Assembly (NCBI GenBank): GCA_947685225.1 | Contig: CANTUV010000055.1 | Coordinates: 6,769,501-6,833,500 of the forward strand | Length of the DNA: 64,000 bases | Direction of reading: 5' to 3' | Origin: Garcia nutans | Lineage: Eukaryota > Streptophyta > Magnoliopsida > Malpighiales > Euphorbiaceae | In this document: in pieces, positions 36,776-50,500 of the stretch | Numbering within the stretch: position 1 is the first letter of the stretch | How the letters are laid out: each line of letters starts with the position of its first letter | The notes under the pieces: model-generated | Database searches by the model: none | What the model was told of the DNA's origin: nothing | Seen by the model: only the letters and a program-made list of their open reading frames with translations | Program-made: the position numbers and the translations under genes

Positions 36776-39348
36776 TCATGATTGGTTAATTCCAATAATT
36801 AGATTTTGAGAAATGTCAATATAAATACTACACAAGTGTAGATCTTCATTATTTGTGTATGATGCAGTGCGATGTTGTAAAGTCATTTTGTGAAAATATA
36901 GTTGCAAAATAAATGTAGAAGATGAATTTATAGAGAGAAATCGCTTAATAGTGTGATGGAAAAGGAGAAATTTCGGAGCGAACAAACCCCGTACCTACCA
37001 GGAGAGAGAGAGAGAGAGAGAAGTAAATGGCAATGGGTGCTAACTACATTAAAGATTAAGTACTTCTGTTAAATGGATGCCATTACCATTAGATGCCGCC
37101 TTTGAATAGTGACGCAAATTATAGTCGCTGTGGCTGTGATGGTTGTTATGAATCCAAACATCATATACATCTGAAACAGAAAATATGATTCATTAACCTT
37201 TGTGGATGGCTAGACAGACTCATATTTAAGCATAAAAGATGAGATAAATCATATACAACTATTTTGGGACATTCAAAAATGAACTAAACAAAAATACGGA
37301 AAGGTAAGTGTTAAAAACATTGAGATCCAGGTAATACACAGCTGAGAGAGCTGCAAGAAAATAGAACTTTTCCCGTTGTTCTGACCCAAGGAATATTGGC
37401 ACACAGCAAGAAATGAAAGTGCAAAAATAGGAAGAAAGTGGGAAAAGCCAAAGGAATCAATTGTAAGAAGTGTCGCTTGACGAACAAGGATGAACTCATC
37501 AAACCTGAAAACATAAAGGAGGCAAATTCATTGATTGGCAATAACTATCAGTAATGGGAATATCATATCATCTGTAAGGGGACATATAATTCATGAATAA
37601 CATAAAACAATTGCACATGTATAAATTGATTACTCACCCAATAAATGCAGCACCATAACATAGACCATCAAAAGCACGCCTGAAAAGTTGTAAACCGATA
37701 TGAAACATAGATGCACAAATCAATAATGCTAATGATCTTAAAGTTAAATAACTATATGATAAGCCAATCTGCTTCCAGTTTCGGGAAATGAGCATGACCA
37801 AAGGAAGACACTAAAAAGAGGCCGGGTACAAACTCAATCATCAAAGTCAATAACAAGCATCATCTTACCAATGACCTGTGGCAAAAAAGAGGCATACAGC
37901 AAAAAGATTCCATTGTGCTACAGCAAGGGGATTGAAATTCCGCATTTTTGAAGTCCAGCTGATGGCATCTTCTTCCATGCTCCCCAGTCTCGCTATGCGA
38001 TACCCTGCCAAGAGAGACTTGTCATACAGATGCAAAAATCCTTTAAAAGAGACTACTGCTAATCAAATATTACAACCAAATAAATATCACAGAAGAGGGA
38101 TCTAACTTTAAGAAACAAAACAGTTTCAATAAACAAGAATGATTTGGAAAATGGAGCTAAAGGATGCATTCTAATCTAAGGCAGAAGCTACCTCCAATCA
38201 CAAATGCTAATGAAACCAAAGATTCTTGTTTTCCTGACAGTGTGATGATTGTTGAACTCCAAGCAGATGACATGGCCACGGTTTTTTTTATTAAGCTCCA
38301 CTTTTTATCTTAAGCTTTCTCTTCAGTAAAAAGTTGAGCAAATGTTATTAACAATAGTTGACCAAGACCAATGGCATATATTACTCTAGGGATGAAACTT
38401 TTTCTAATTCCTTGAAGCAACAGAGCCAGACTTGATATGTTACTTTCAGATCCCCAATGCACTGCTATAAGTATGTAACTTAAAATGGTTCCCATGATAA
38501 CATACTTCCAGATTCCTTGAATATAGCTGCTAATTTTGTATAGAACCCATGATAAGAAGATTAGTGCCAGCATCGGCCAAATTTCAGATAAATACATCCA
38601 TATTGGCTTGGGACAATTCCAAGCATCCATGAAGGAGATACTTTCATAAATAAGAAAGTGGCAGCCTGCTTTATCAGCCCTACTTCAATTGTGAATCTGA
38701 GAATGGATATTAACAGAAGAAACACAACTGCCTGCAAATGAATCTCTGAGAAATGTCAGTATCACAAAACAATCTAGTAAAGCTTGTCTTATCAATTAAC
38801 ACAAAATCAAATTGTGATAATCAACCTTCAAGGTTGCAAATACATACTTCAAGTAGCATCTTTCTTTTCATGATTGAATATCGTAACTTGACAATGCCAG
38901 TTGTAGCCAAAAGAAAATTTGCCACTTTTCGTTCTTCCACTGGGCTCGAAGAGTAGAAAATAAATAAATAAAATGTCAGAAAAAGAAAGGGAAAGAAAAG
39001 TGGAAAAAAATTGGAAAAAATATTCTTGAAAGCATGAAACAACAAACTTACAAATTTACTATTTGAAAATAAGCTGAATGCACGTATCGTCACTATAAAG
39101 AAAGCAAATATCAAATCAAAGGAAATTTTTGAATCTCTAGAAGATGAAAGAAAAACAGGTGGCCTGTTTGCCTTCTCAATGGAATGAAATATGACAAAAA
39201 GTGATATGAACATAATCACAAGAAGTACATTCACTAACTGTGTTTCTGTTTGTGTAACAAATACATTCAGTAAATTTGGATTTGTTCTGTGGAAAATCCC
39301 AGAATATAATGAATTGGTGGAAAAATATATTTTGGATATAAATGACAC
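36776..39348 (-). pseudogene. GPI ethanolamine phosphate transferase 3 (PIG-O) 3'-half pseudogene
   Basis: Exon-like blocks on the minus strand are about 39348-39052, 38939-38848, 38731-38192, 38004-37869, 37679-37638, 37504-37342, 37170-37087 and 36994-36776. They read as the multi-membrane C-terminal half of PIG-O: RAFSLFSNS, EERKVANFLLATTGIVKLRY, LRFTIEVGLIKQ, MLALIFLSWVLYK, GYRIARLGSMEED, AVCLFFATGHW, AFDGLCYGAAFIG, then CVTIQRRHLM joined to GLFAPKF. PIG-O adds ethanolamine phosphate to the third mannose of GPI in the ER. Breaks: a frameshift near 38611-38617, an in-frame TAA at 38310-38312, no GT donor after 37342, a frame mismatch at the first joint, and a C-terminus that departs from the family after FAPKF. 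The N-terminal phosphodiesterase half is absent. Confidence 0.8.
37001..37021 (-). repeat. (CT)n tract in the last intron of the PIG-O remnant
   Basis: An AG microsatellite on the plus strand reads as CT on the minus strand. It sits just upstream of the last exon's acceptor (TAG before 36994), where it serves as the polypyrimidine tract. Confidence 0.6.
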
Positions 39349-39831
39349 TATTTGGAGAAAGTGTGAGCATCAGATCAATCCTAATACCCTGTTCAATTAT
39401 TTCTCTTGATGAGTCGTATTTTATTTATTTGTAATAATTCTGACCTAAGCATAATTTTTTTTAGTGAACGTACTATTTATTATATTAAAACAGTCAATAG
39501 AAATGGGATAATCATTTAAGGTGATCCCATATTTTCTACTTCTCATACTACCTGAGAATTCCTCATAGAGAGGATACAATATTGATCAAAACAAATCCTT
39601 TCTTCATTTGGTGCAGACTTTTAATTCCACACTTCTAATTTGCAATTTCCATTACTATTCTCGTTAAGATTCATAGGCTTATTTCCATTGATTAGCATCA
39701 TCATCCAGTCAGAAATTTTGTGCAAGCACAATAGCAAACTCTTCAGAACTGCAACAAATAAAATAAAACCTGTTTGACAAGCCAGGCCAGAAGCCTACGA
39801 GAGATCTGCAAGAAATTTACTGAGGTCATCA

Positions 39832-41270
39832 TGATAAATGCATATTTTATACATAAATTAGGATAATATTTGTATTAGTTTTCTTTAGTTTTTATTAGTT
39901 TTATCTTATTTTTCATTTAATTTATTTATTTTGGTTATTTAGTATTATTTTATATTTTTGTAGGTGAATTTTAAAAAATACAACAAAAATAAAGTGAAAT
40001 CACAAAAAGAGCAGAGATACAAATAGTTAGATGCATGAGCATGTATATGGTCATACATGTGGCTGTCAGAGTTTTTTCAGTGCAGAATTTTAAAAGGCAT
40101 AAAGGCTCATGGGCAGATGCATGATCATGCAAATATACGAATTTACAGCATATATTTTTGGGATTTTTAGTTTTCTTAATTCATTAGGACTTTCTTTTAT
40201 TTTTCTATTTTGTTTAGGACTTCTTTTGCTTATTTACTTTCCTATTTTGTTGAGGACTTCTTGTATTTTATTTTTCCTATTTTGTTTCAGGAGTTCTAAA
40301 TAAAATAGGAAGTTTATTTATTGTAACCTAGAGAAAATAGGAAGAGAAGGGATTTAAAAGGGAGAAAAAAACATTTGAGAGGAAAGCTTTTTGTTTTTAG
40401 CAAATCTGAAAAAAGAATATAGTAGGTTCTTCAAGCAAATTGGAGGCTTCTTTTCTTCTTTCTCCTTAAAGACAAAATCTCTATTAGAGAAGGGGTTCAA
40501 GCCAAAGCCAAAATCAATTATTAAGAGTTCGTTTATTCTTATCATGTTTTCTTTCAATTTCAGTTTTAGTTTCTTAGATTTAAATATAAACTAATTTTTT
40601 TTTATTAGAGAAAACATAAACCTTAAGCTATGAATGGATATTGATTTTGATTTGTGAAATTTGAATTAATTTTTTACAAATTTTATGTTCTTAATGTTTG
40701 TATTTAATATTTTATTGATTAAATTTTTCAATAATGTGTCGAATAGAGAATTTAGAATTTTTATTCATTGAAATTTAAATGTTTGATTTATATAGATGAT
40801 TTTGTATAACAGGTTTAATTGATAATTTATTTGAATAGATTTTGATGTTAACATGCAGTATTATTCGTGTTGAATAACCAAATTTGATCATATGCAAATT
40901 AATATTAAAGTGTCTGAATAAAACTTTAATATTAATTTGAAAAGCTATGTTTTTGAATAAGGTTAACTAGACTAAAAAATAATCCGCCAATCTAAACTCA
41001 ATTTTTTTAATTAATTTAATTAATTTTGAAATCTATGCAAGTTTAAAAAGATTGTGGACTCTAACATATTTTATTAATTGATTTATTCTTAATTCACTAA
41101 AAATATTTAATTTCTTGCACTTTAGTTTATTTAAGATTTTTTTCAATAATATTCAACACAATATAATAATTGGCTTTTAAACTTTGATCTTTATTGGACG
41201 ATATTCGAATTTACAAATATATATTACTGATACAACTACTGCACTTGCTAGAATTAACTTAGACGCATCA
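39832..41270. mobile_element. Solo LTR, 1,439 bp
   Basis: It starts TGATAAATGC, ends ACGCATCA and is flanked by CATCA at 39827-39831 and 41271-41275. The right-hand text (GACGATATTCGAATTTAC, then ACTTGCTAGAAT) is familiar from the ends of long gypsy LTRs that precede an internal region. No internal region or second LTR is present. It lies between the TBC gene and the PIG-O remnant. A 36-base exon-like stretch (39770-39805, minus) sits 22 bp from its edge and might belong to the remnant. The open frames inside are not genes. Confidence 0.72.
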
Positions 41271-41275
41271 CATCA

Positions 41276-41573
41276 CATGATGGTCTTAGCTTCCATTCAT
41301 TAACTCAGAAAATTTGTTAAATAAAGATTCTTTTTTTTTCCTTTTTCTTTCTTCACTCACTGATAAATGTACAAGGAAACGCTAGGAATACAAAAATATT
41401 ACAAGCCACAAACCGGATGATAATACTGGTTGATCACTCAACCAGAATAAGAAAACATAGCATACATTTGGAGATAATAGACCACTTTAAAAACCTATCA
41501 GAATAAAAACAGGTCATCAATAAGAAGATTGAATCGAGGCTGTTGATAGGCATAGAGCATTAATAACTCCTCT
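41276..41573 (-). other. Probable 3' UTR of the TBC gene
   Basis: Non-coding sequence directly after the TBC stop codon on the minus strand. No strong polyadenylation signal can be singled out. Confidence 0.4.
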
Positions 41574-44500
41574 CTAGCTAGCCAAGTGGCTAGGGGAGCT
41601 GTTGAACATGCTGTGCCACATGTATGCTCTTGAAAGTACCATCTCTAGCTCTTGGTGGGTCCAGTTCTGAGTTGGAAGATGTTGAAGAAACATCACCATT
41701 TCCTGGAAATCAAGTTTCTTTAACTTATCTGACCACTGGAGAAAAAGTACAGGACATTGTTGAGTACCCGACGCATCATATCTTTCTGAGGCTCAAATTA
41801 AATTTCTCAGTAGAGCATGCAGATATTTTCTTGATAATCAACAGAGAAAAAAATAGGCTAATAATTTTGTAGTTTCAGCATACCAATCACAAAGTTTGCA
41901 GGAGCAATATTGATGGACAAATGTTCTAAAAATGTATTTGAAGCTGCTGCTTCAGTTAAATGCAAAACGGGGAATAAGCTACATGCCATTATGCAATGTG
42001 AAGAAACCTAAAATCACCTCATTAACATACAAAGATTTCTAGTGAAACAAAGTTCTTGAATCTTTCCCTTATGATTGCAGTTTGCCAAATCCACTTTTTT
42101 TTTTTTAAATTTTACAATACAGCAGCAGAAAGTTGGTTTGCCATTCATATGAGCATTGTAGGAGAGGAGAAACATTATTTTGCAGCAATAGCACATTACG
42201 AACATGAAACCAAGTAAAATACATCAGTGCACGTAAAGGCTTACTCACCGTCAAAAGAAAACTGGCATATATGTAGACAAGGAAATCTGGCAAAGCATCT
42301 CCTTCAGCAAGGTATGTATCCCACAGGCGAGTAACAAGATGAAAAGGGATCTAATAAAACAAAAATTAAATAATTAAAGCAAAAGGACAGCAAGATTCTC
42401 TCAGTAGGAAATCAAACATTAAAGACACATCACTTAACAAACTGAACCTGGAAATTTTTGCAATGTAGGATATAAAGTGAAAGTGAGAAACCAAACCTCT
42501 CTTATTAAGAGACAGTTGAACCAGCGAAAAGCGAATTGAAGAAATTCAAGCCCTTGTTCTTCCATGTGCCTTGAAACAGGTTCTGGTACAAATTTTAACA
42601 AAAATCAGACTGTGATGGTGCTAGCATATGTGACCTTCAAAGCATAAGCTAATAAAATAATTTGGCTTATGCATAAATAAGATGATGGTGGCATTTTGAA
42701 AATATTGTATATCAGAAAATATGCAGTAATGACACATCAGCTTGGTAATGCTGATGCATTTCCTAAGAAACGTGTTACACCATACACTACCAAAGGGCAG
42801 GGAGAAACCAAGAAAAGCCATTCTTATTGCAATGACTCCCTTTCCAGATGACAATGCAAATCCAAAATGCGCCCTTCTGGTCCTTGACCAAGGAAAAAGG
42901 AGGTGCTCCTCATAGAGAAGAAATTGTTTGTCACCAATACAGGTTTGACTCATTTAGTACACCCAGGATAAATATGAATGGAAGTCATAGATTCTAAAAC
43001 CCAAGCCCTTTCTCCAAGAAAAAAGGGAAAAACAAAGAAATGCTTACCATCAATTCGCCTAACCAGTTCCTTCAACTTAAATACAAGTCTCTGAATTCCT
43101 GGTTGAGCAAATGTGTAATGGTCTTGCATGCCATCTAGCAACTTTGATAGGCACCAATAACAATCAGCCTCTATATTAGAGATTTTATCTGGAGGTAGAT
43201 CAGATATGGACCAGTTATCAATGCCTCCTTCTAAGTATTCAGACAAGAAAACAACCAGAAAGGGTGTAGCAAGATCATTTATTCCTTGAACATATCCACT
43301 TGCAGGATGCCGAATTGCCCTGGAAAGAAATCAAGAAACGTGAAACCTGAAGAAAAAACAGATTGCCCCTAGAATAATAATGAAACACTCAAGTGAGGAC
43401 CATGATGGACAACACATCACAACCAGATTTTTTCTGCTGTTAAAATATTACAATCTACCAGAATGTCAGATATAGGAAACAACAGATCTGAAAACCAAAA
43501 GATGAATGTCTAATACAAGTTATAATGAGCAAAGAAGGTTTTAGGGTATTTCAAAATTTGAAAAGTGACACAAAAACTTTTTCTCAATGATAATACTCAT
43601 GGATTATATTCTAGGCAACTATATTTCTTGACTCGAGCATAGGTCATAGATGCATGTCTTGGAGTTGAGCTTGGTTATTTTTCAAAAATTTCCATGATCT
43701 CCCTCCTCATTTGAAATATCATGTATACCCACATCCAGGTATCTTTATCATAATTACATGTATTACAGTAGAATCAAGAGTAATTCAGTTGCAAATTATG
43801 ATGCATGGTGGCTAGTTCTATTATTAAGAAAACTTTGTCATGTTATGCCAGAACAATCTGAAATGTCACTATATCTCAACTAGTGTCTATGCATACAAAG
43901 CTCAAGACATAATCACCATTTCCCAAATCAAACATTTAGTTTGACGTAATTTTTTAGAAGTAAAATGTGAAAATAACAGCTTTAGTGGAACTTTTAGAAT
44001 CATGCTGCAAAATTCAGGAAGACTGCCTCCAGACATTTTGTGCAGTAGATAACAACAGAAAGTTGTAATAAATTTAGAAAAATCTCCTCAAGCAACAGGA
44101 CTATCCCAAAAATTTTGAAGCCTAGAGTGGCTTTGACAACCTATTCATCTCCAGGAATATAATAAGTGATAAGCATTATGGTTATGGAAAGAGGCTGGTT
44201 TTTGACATCAGCAAAGGCAAGAAAGGAAATATTTTAATGAGCCACTTGATGGTCCATACAACTAAGCAAATTGTGAATAGTCCCTATATAAATCCACACC
44301 CTCACGACCATCAGCTTTGGACCTATTTTGCAGTAGAAAAGTTGCAGTATCAAGAGATGAAAAGCCTATAGGAATTCATAATTGTAGCAGAATACTTCTG
44401 GGCTGCAAAAATAGGAGCAAAGTTGAAGTTCAGTCAGAACTGAGAACGAGAGTTGTTCTAATCCTTTTTGTCCATACTCAAATCTGAAAAGACATTTAGA

Positions 44501-47500
44501 TTTGAACTTAAACAGATATCAAATTTACATTCCAGATGTATCAATTTATTTAGCGCTTAAAGTAGTTAGTGGGTAGAGGCAACTATCAGGTCAAGTTGTC
44601 TATGTTCAGGTTGGAATGTTTCAGCTTGTTTGGGCGTCACCATTTTCAAGGTTACTCTTTTTCAGATACCACATGTTAGAGTGGGTTCAAATTTACTTAG
44701 GGATTCATGTCAGATAACCCAGATTGTCCCTGTCATTATTTTAGGATTGTACTCTAATTTTTCAAAATTTCAACTATAAGCCTTTCTCTTGTTGGGGGGG
44801 AGAATAGGTGAGGGAGGAAAGAAATGTAGATAAAAAAATATATTTTCCACTTAAAATTCAATTACACGTGTCTAACAGGTAAAAAAGTATGATATTTTAG
44901 ATCCAACAAATCGTAGAATCAAGACTCGGTATGGATGCATGCAGTGCACAACTATATCCTAGGAGATATAGCGAGACGCTGATACAGGATCAGCAAGATT
45001 TTTCAAAAAATAACAGAAGCCTGATCAATTCTCAATTTCAAAGAGCAAATCATAGTTCTTTTCATATTCAATCACATCATCACCAACAAGGTACAAGAAT
45101 AATCTAATAAATTTCTTGCAGACAATTAAGTTCAAAAAGTCCTTCATAATATAGAATAGAAGGATAAGCTTAGTATCTAACCATGTGTAGAGAACACGCT
45201 CTAAGGATTTCTGAACTTGTGCTTGTTGAAAGAAAGGGACATCAGGTACAGTTCTTGGACAATCAACAGAAATCTAACAAGTAAAGAGTATTTTCAAGAA
45301 CTGGGGACAAAGCATTAACAACAACCTATGTGTCCATTCAATCACGAAATACCTGGCGAAGCATGTTGATCTCATCATCTGAGCGTTCAGTATCTTGAAT
45401 GTCATAGAATTGTGCAACACAATCAAGATACTCGAGCCGCTTCCTTCTCAAAACCCCCTCCCTTCTATCTGAATTAGGTGGTGCATATCCCTGTTGTCAG
45501 TTCATATTTAAATTTAAAACAAGCAGCAAAATGTTATTCATCATACGCAACTCATAGTTAAGAGCATAAGAGGCCATATTAAAATAAACCACATTTGTCA
45601 GAGGCTATGAAGCACGGATACAATAAGATACGGACACATCGACATAGTAGTTTTTAAAAAATTAGAAACACAACACAGATAAGACACGTTTATACGTATA
45701 TACATATACGTGTCTATATATATTCAAAACAATTATATATACATACATATATATATATATGTTTTAAGTTAAAAAAATATAATAAGAGATAAACATATAC
45801 TCAAAACAAATATATACTAGTTTATTTATATATAAATATAATTATAATAAAAAAATAATTTTTTATGACAAAAAAAGTTTTATAATTAAAATTTATTATA
45901 ATTATCTAATTAGTAACTTAACAATATCATGTAAATAAAATTTTATGTCAAAATATATCCTAAAATATTTTAAAGTATCCTAAAATGTCTCACCACCGTG
46001 TCCAAAAAATAAAAAAAATAAATAAAAGAATGAGACATTTATGGATGCGTATCCTACATGTGTCGGACGCGTGTTTCTACCATGTCCAACAAAGTGAAGT
46101 GTCAGTGTTTTCACAGGTCAGAGATTATTAGAGACCTGATTATCCTTTCTTTTAGCATGTTGTGTGTATATGTGTCTGTCTATGTGTGTTATCAGATCTT
46201 TAAATAGAAAGCAATTTCATGATCATTCAGACTGCTTTTAGGGGAAACTAATGGGAAATTTTTAGCATGAGGCATAAGTAGCCACATCAAGCTTACCAAG
46301 AGAAGCCTCCAAATGTTGGGGCGCATATATGGTGGAACACCACTCCAAGCTAACTCACGCAACCTCTCTGCATAATGAATGTTCAAAGAAAATTAATGCA
46401 AAATGTATAAAATTAATGCAAAATGCATACATAACACGAAATGCAATTAGTATTCGTATGAAAAGAAAGAAATGTAAGACCAATGGATGGAAAGTCTCAG
46501 AATCTCTCTGCATAATGAATGTCCAAAGAATATTAATGAAAAATGCATAAATAACATGAAATGCAATTATTATTTATATGAAGAGAAAGAAATGTAAGAC
46601 CAGAGGATGGTAAGTTGATCCAAGCCTCAAAAACCGAGTATGATGCTGTAAAATCATTATCAAGAAAATAAAAACTGACAAAATTGCAAATTAGAAATTT
46701 ATACTACCAATCACATAGCAGAGTGAAAACCAATTTTAATGAAGATACATAAAAATGAATGATGCAGAGGAGAAGAAAGATAAAGGAAGATGCTGCCACA
46801 CAACAGACAGAGAATTAAGAATGCTAAATAAATCCCATCCATAAGTGGACAATCAATAATCTACAAGCTGTAAGTCCACATTATCACTGCCAAGCTAATT
46901 ACTGAATTGCCCACAGCAAGCATCCACCAAACAGATTAGTACATTGCTTTATCAATACAATGATAAACCATAGAGAGTTAGGAATTCAATCTCAGAGACC
47001 AAAAATACACCTCGATGAACCCTCACACTGCAAACACTGAGTGACACACACAAGGATAGAAGTTTTTCTTTTTTCTTTGCTGTATCTGGGACCTATCCTG
47101 CAACCTGCATCATGCAATTTCACAAAGACTTGATCAATGTTCTTTTCAGCCTTTCTCCCATCACTGCAATTTCTTGCACTCTGAACCGCATCTATCATTT
47201 CTTACTAAAACGACGCTGCCATTTGTCTTTGATGCAACTAAAGAAGAACATGAGCTATATATTATTAGCTTTTTATAATGTTAAACAGAGTAAAATTTTT
47301 CTTTCTGAATGTCAATTGGAAATTTCTAGGGTCTTGATCTTCTGAATCCTATTGCCTAATTGCAAATCCTAACACTTATGGAACAAGGAAAATTTGAAAG
47401 TTTTTGCCATATTGGAAATATTCAGTATGTTGATTTTCATATGCAAAGATGCATGCGTCTTAACTCCTGAGTCTGTACCGTTCTTTGTCTTTGCTAAACT

Positions 47501-50500
47501 CTTTCATTCACTTATTACCTGCATCACTCTCAACAGTGCTGCAGCTTCTTGACATCAACTCTGCCATTCTTTCTTGCATTCTGCATCTTAATAATCCTAC
47601 TTTTATAATGATAAATTTTTTCTCTTATGGCAGAAGAAGCCTTCTCCTCCAATACCAGAAAAACTAGCAACTAGAATATTTGATTCTAAAAAGAAAAACA
47701 GCCACCATTTTTCCTTAAAGCAAAAATTAGTTGCAGCATAGGAATTGGAAACAAAAAAGAAAATTATAAAAGGAAAGGAAAAAAGGCCAATACAAATATA
47801 AACAAGTTTTACCAAAACAGCCCATGTAAAATATCCTTGTTTGGTTGCCAGGATTGGTAAAAATTTGGAAGTGAACAGAATACCACCTTTTCTGCTTTCC
47901 AGTGTATCCAAACTGATCAGATAGGTTTGCACAGGTCCATTAACAGAAAGGACATATGTTGGTCTCCAATGAAATTATTAAAGAATCTTAGACAACTCAT
48001 CCCCAGATGTAACTACTATCTACAGCAACTAATTACATTACATCTTCCCTCTTGCAGTCACTTATCAAATTAGACATCAACATTGAGTTCAGCCGAGGTT
48101 TTCTGTTACATTTCCTAAATTTCCAGCTTTCTATAGTAGAAAGCATGGCTAACAAACACCCATACTAAAAATTTCTTTCATTAAGTTGATAAAAACAAAA
48201 ACAAAAAGTATATTTGCAAATTTTCCTTAACTCAGGATGACATGATTTCAGGTCATTCAAGCATTTTAATAGTCATTCATCAGCTACATCTCATAAGTTT
48301 TCATGAAAACTTAAAACTTCTTATCAGACATCAAGTAATAAACTGCCAATCCACCGTTCTTAAATCTTTATTGGCCAAGACATTATGCCTGTTATACTAT
48401 CTGCAGTATTTAGTTGGTATTTATCTATAATCAGCTTTTTACACACCATATGAAAATTTAGCTTTTGATCATTAGAGTTGTTTGACCTCTACCCTTTTTT
48501 CCTCCTTTCAACTCTCACATGCAGTTTTCTCTAAAAGCCATCTCATTATGTTTATGCACTTTTGGATGTCATTATGATCATGTGTATCATTGCTTCATGT
48601 GATAGATCAAACTGGTCTTCTGAAGTTGAAGTTCAAGATAACACAATATTTATCTTCATAAAAGATCAAATCATCTCAAACCTAAGCACTCCTTGAATGT
48701 GTCTTACTTCAGATATTCAAACTTCTATCAGTGATACATGCACAAAAAGTTAACTAAAAAAATTTTAATATACAAGATGGCAACTGTATACCAATATACC
48801 TAAGACAACTGTTGTTCCAGATAGCTCCTTAGTGAACTTCATAACTCTTGCAGAATCTGTAGCTCTAGCGCCCATGGGAGTCTTCTGTGCAGTTTTGGAT
48901 GCAATCTCAATATTGGAGACGGAAGGTTTCAACTTGTTTGTATTTATATTATTATTTAGCTTGCTTGTACTCTGGGCCTCTGCCTATATAAGAAATAAGA
49001 TTCTCCTTACTTAAATCCTTAATCAACAAACAGCACATTATAAGTACTAAAAAAACACATGATTTGATTAAATTGGTTTATTATTATATCACCTCTTTTG
49101 ACATGTCCATTCTATTACTTATGCCTACATCATTTTCTGAAAAGCTCCTCCCAAAACTAGGAGAATGTAAGCTCGGATCATCTGGTGGATCTCTTCTCCT
49201 GGTCACCAATACTTTACCAGGAATGGTGCGACCTTTAAGCAGCCTTGATTACAATAGAAGATATCAAAAAGTAAGAAAAAATCCAAGCACCTTTGTTGAT
49301 AACATAATTTAAATTCTAAAACCCATGGCTAACGGTAAAAAATATGGTCAGAAAAGCACCTTGAAACCATATGAATGTCAAAACTCGAGAACAAGTGCCT
49401 TAACTTCAGAACTAATACAACATAAGTAATATTTTTCAAGCACATAGTCATGCATCAAACTTGTGGGCAGAAGCTGTATGTGCATGCATTCATATACAAA
49501 GATAAGAGAGGGGGAGAGAGAGCATCACTATTCTTCCATCCAAAGACTTAATGCTAAATCTCCTTAGGAAGCTGTTGAAATAATCATAAAAAACAGGCAT
49601 TTCTTTATTAGCAAGCTAGAGTTTCTAATTTTGGAATAGAAAAGCTATTCCAGGTAGCATATTACTCCCCATAAACGCATGGATGGTTTTAAGCTACAGC
49701 ATATTGTTCCAATCTTAACAATGAACTACTAAAACTATGAAACACTTTCACAGCTTATTCTGTTATTTTTCTACTTAAATTCTGGATATAATATATCGTA
49801 GCAGTTACATTTTGGTCATTATACATTGACAAAACCTACACTTCAATCCCAATTTAAAACAAATAATGCATGTCTGTTGACTTCTTTGTCCATGATATAT
49901 TTCCATGTAATATTGGGCCAAAGCTTCATGTCTAAGCACCAAAATCTATTGACTTCTTTTTCATAGAGATTAAATATTTTGCTAAGCAGCAGCTTTTCCG
50001 ATTGATTTCTGTAAAAATCGTCACAGAAAACAAACCCATATCAACGTTATCAATCATACCATTTAATTCTTGAGATCCAAATGCTCAAATTTCGATAGAT
50101 TTGATAACAATTTCAAAACAAATACAGAATTTCACATCCAGAAAACTCGTACACCAAATTCCTACGCCTAATTAAGAGATCTGAAGCTTATTAAATAAAT
50201 GTGTTCTTCAACTTAAGATTAACCAACAACATGATGAAGCTAATTAACCCAAATGCGAATCTTGTGAAACTTTAATTCTTAAAACACGCCATAGAATGAA
50301 ATGATTCTCCAATTAAAAAAAAGATTTAAAATTCCCAATCAACTCAAAGTCAAGAAATTGAAGGAGCAATTGAAAGATCTGAAGCACTTTCTTGTCTTTC
50401 AAATGGGTACCTCTTAAAAAACACGAGCAGAAGAAACTGCAAAACGAATGAGAATTGACAAAGAAATGAGAGAATTTAAAGAATACCCTTGAACATTCTT

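Noticed and set aside
39770..39805. 36-base exon-like stretch (ISRRLLAWLVKQ, minus)
   Set aside because: It has plausible splice borders, but I could not tie it firmly to PIG-O or to another gene, so it is only mentioned.
40109..40594. Hydrophobic and Phe-rich frames at 40109-40303 and 40391-40594
   Set aside because: Both lie inside the solo LTR 39832-41270 and have no conserved content.
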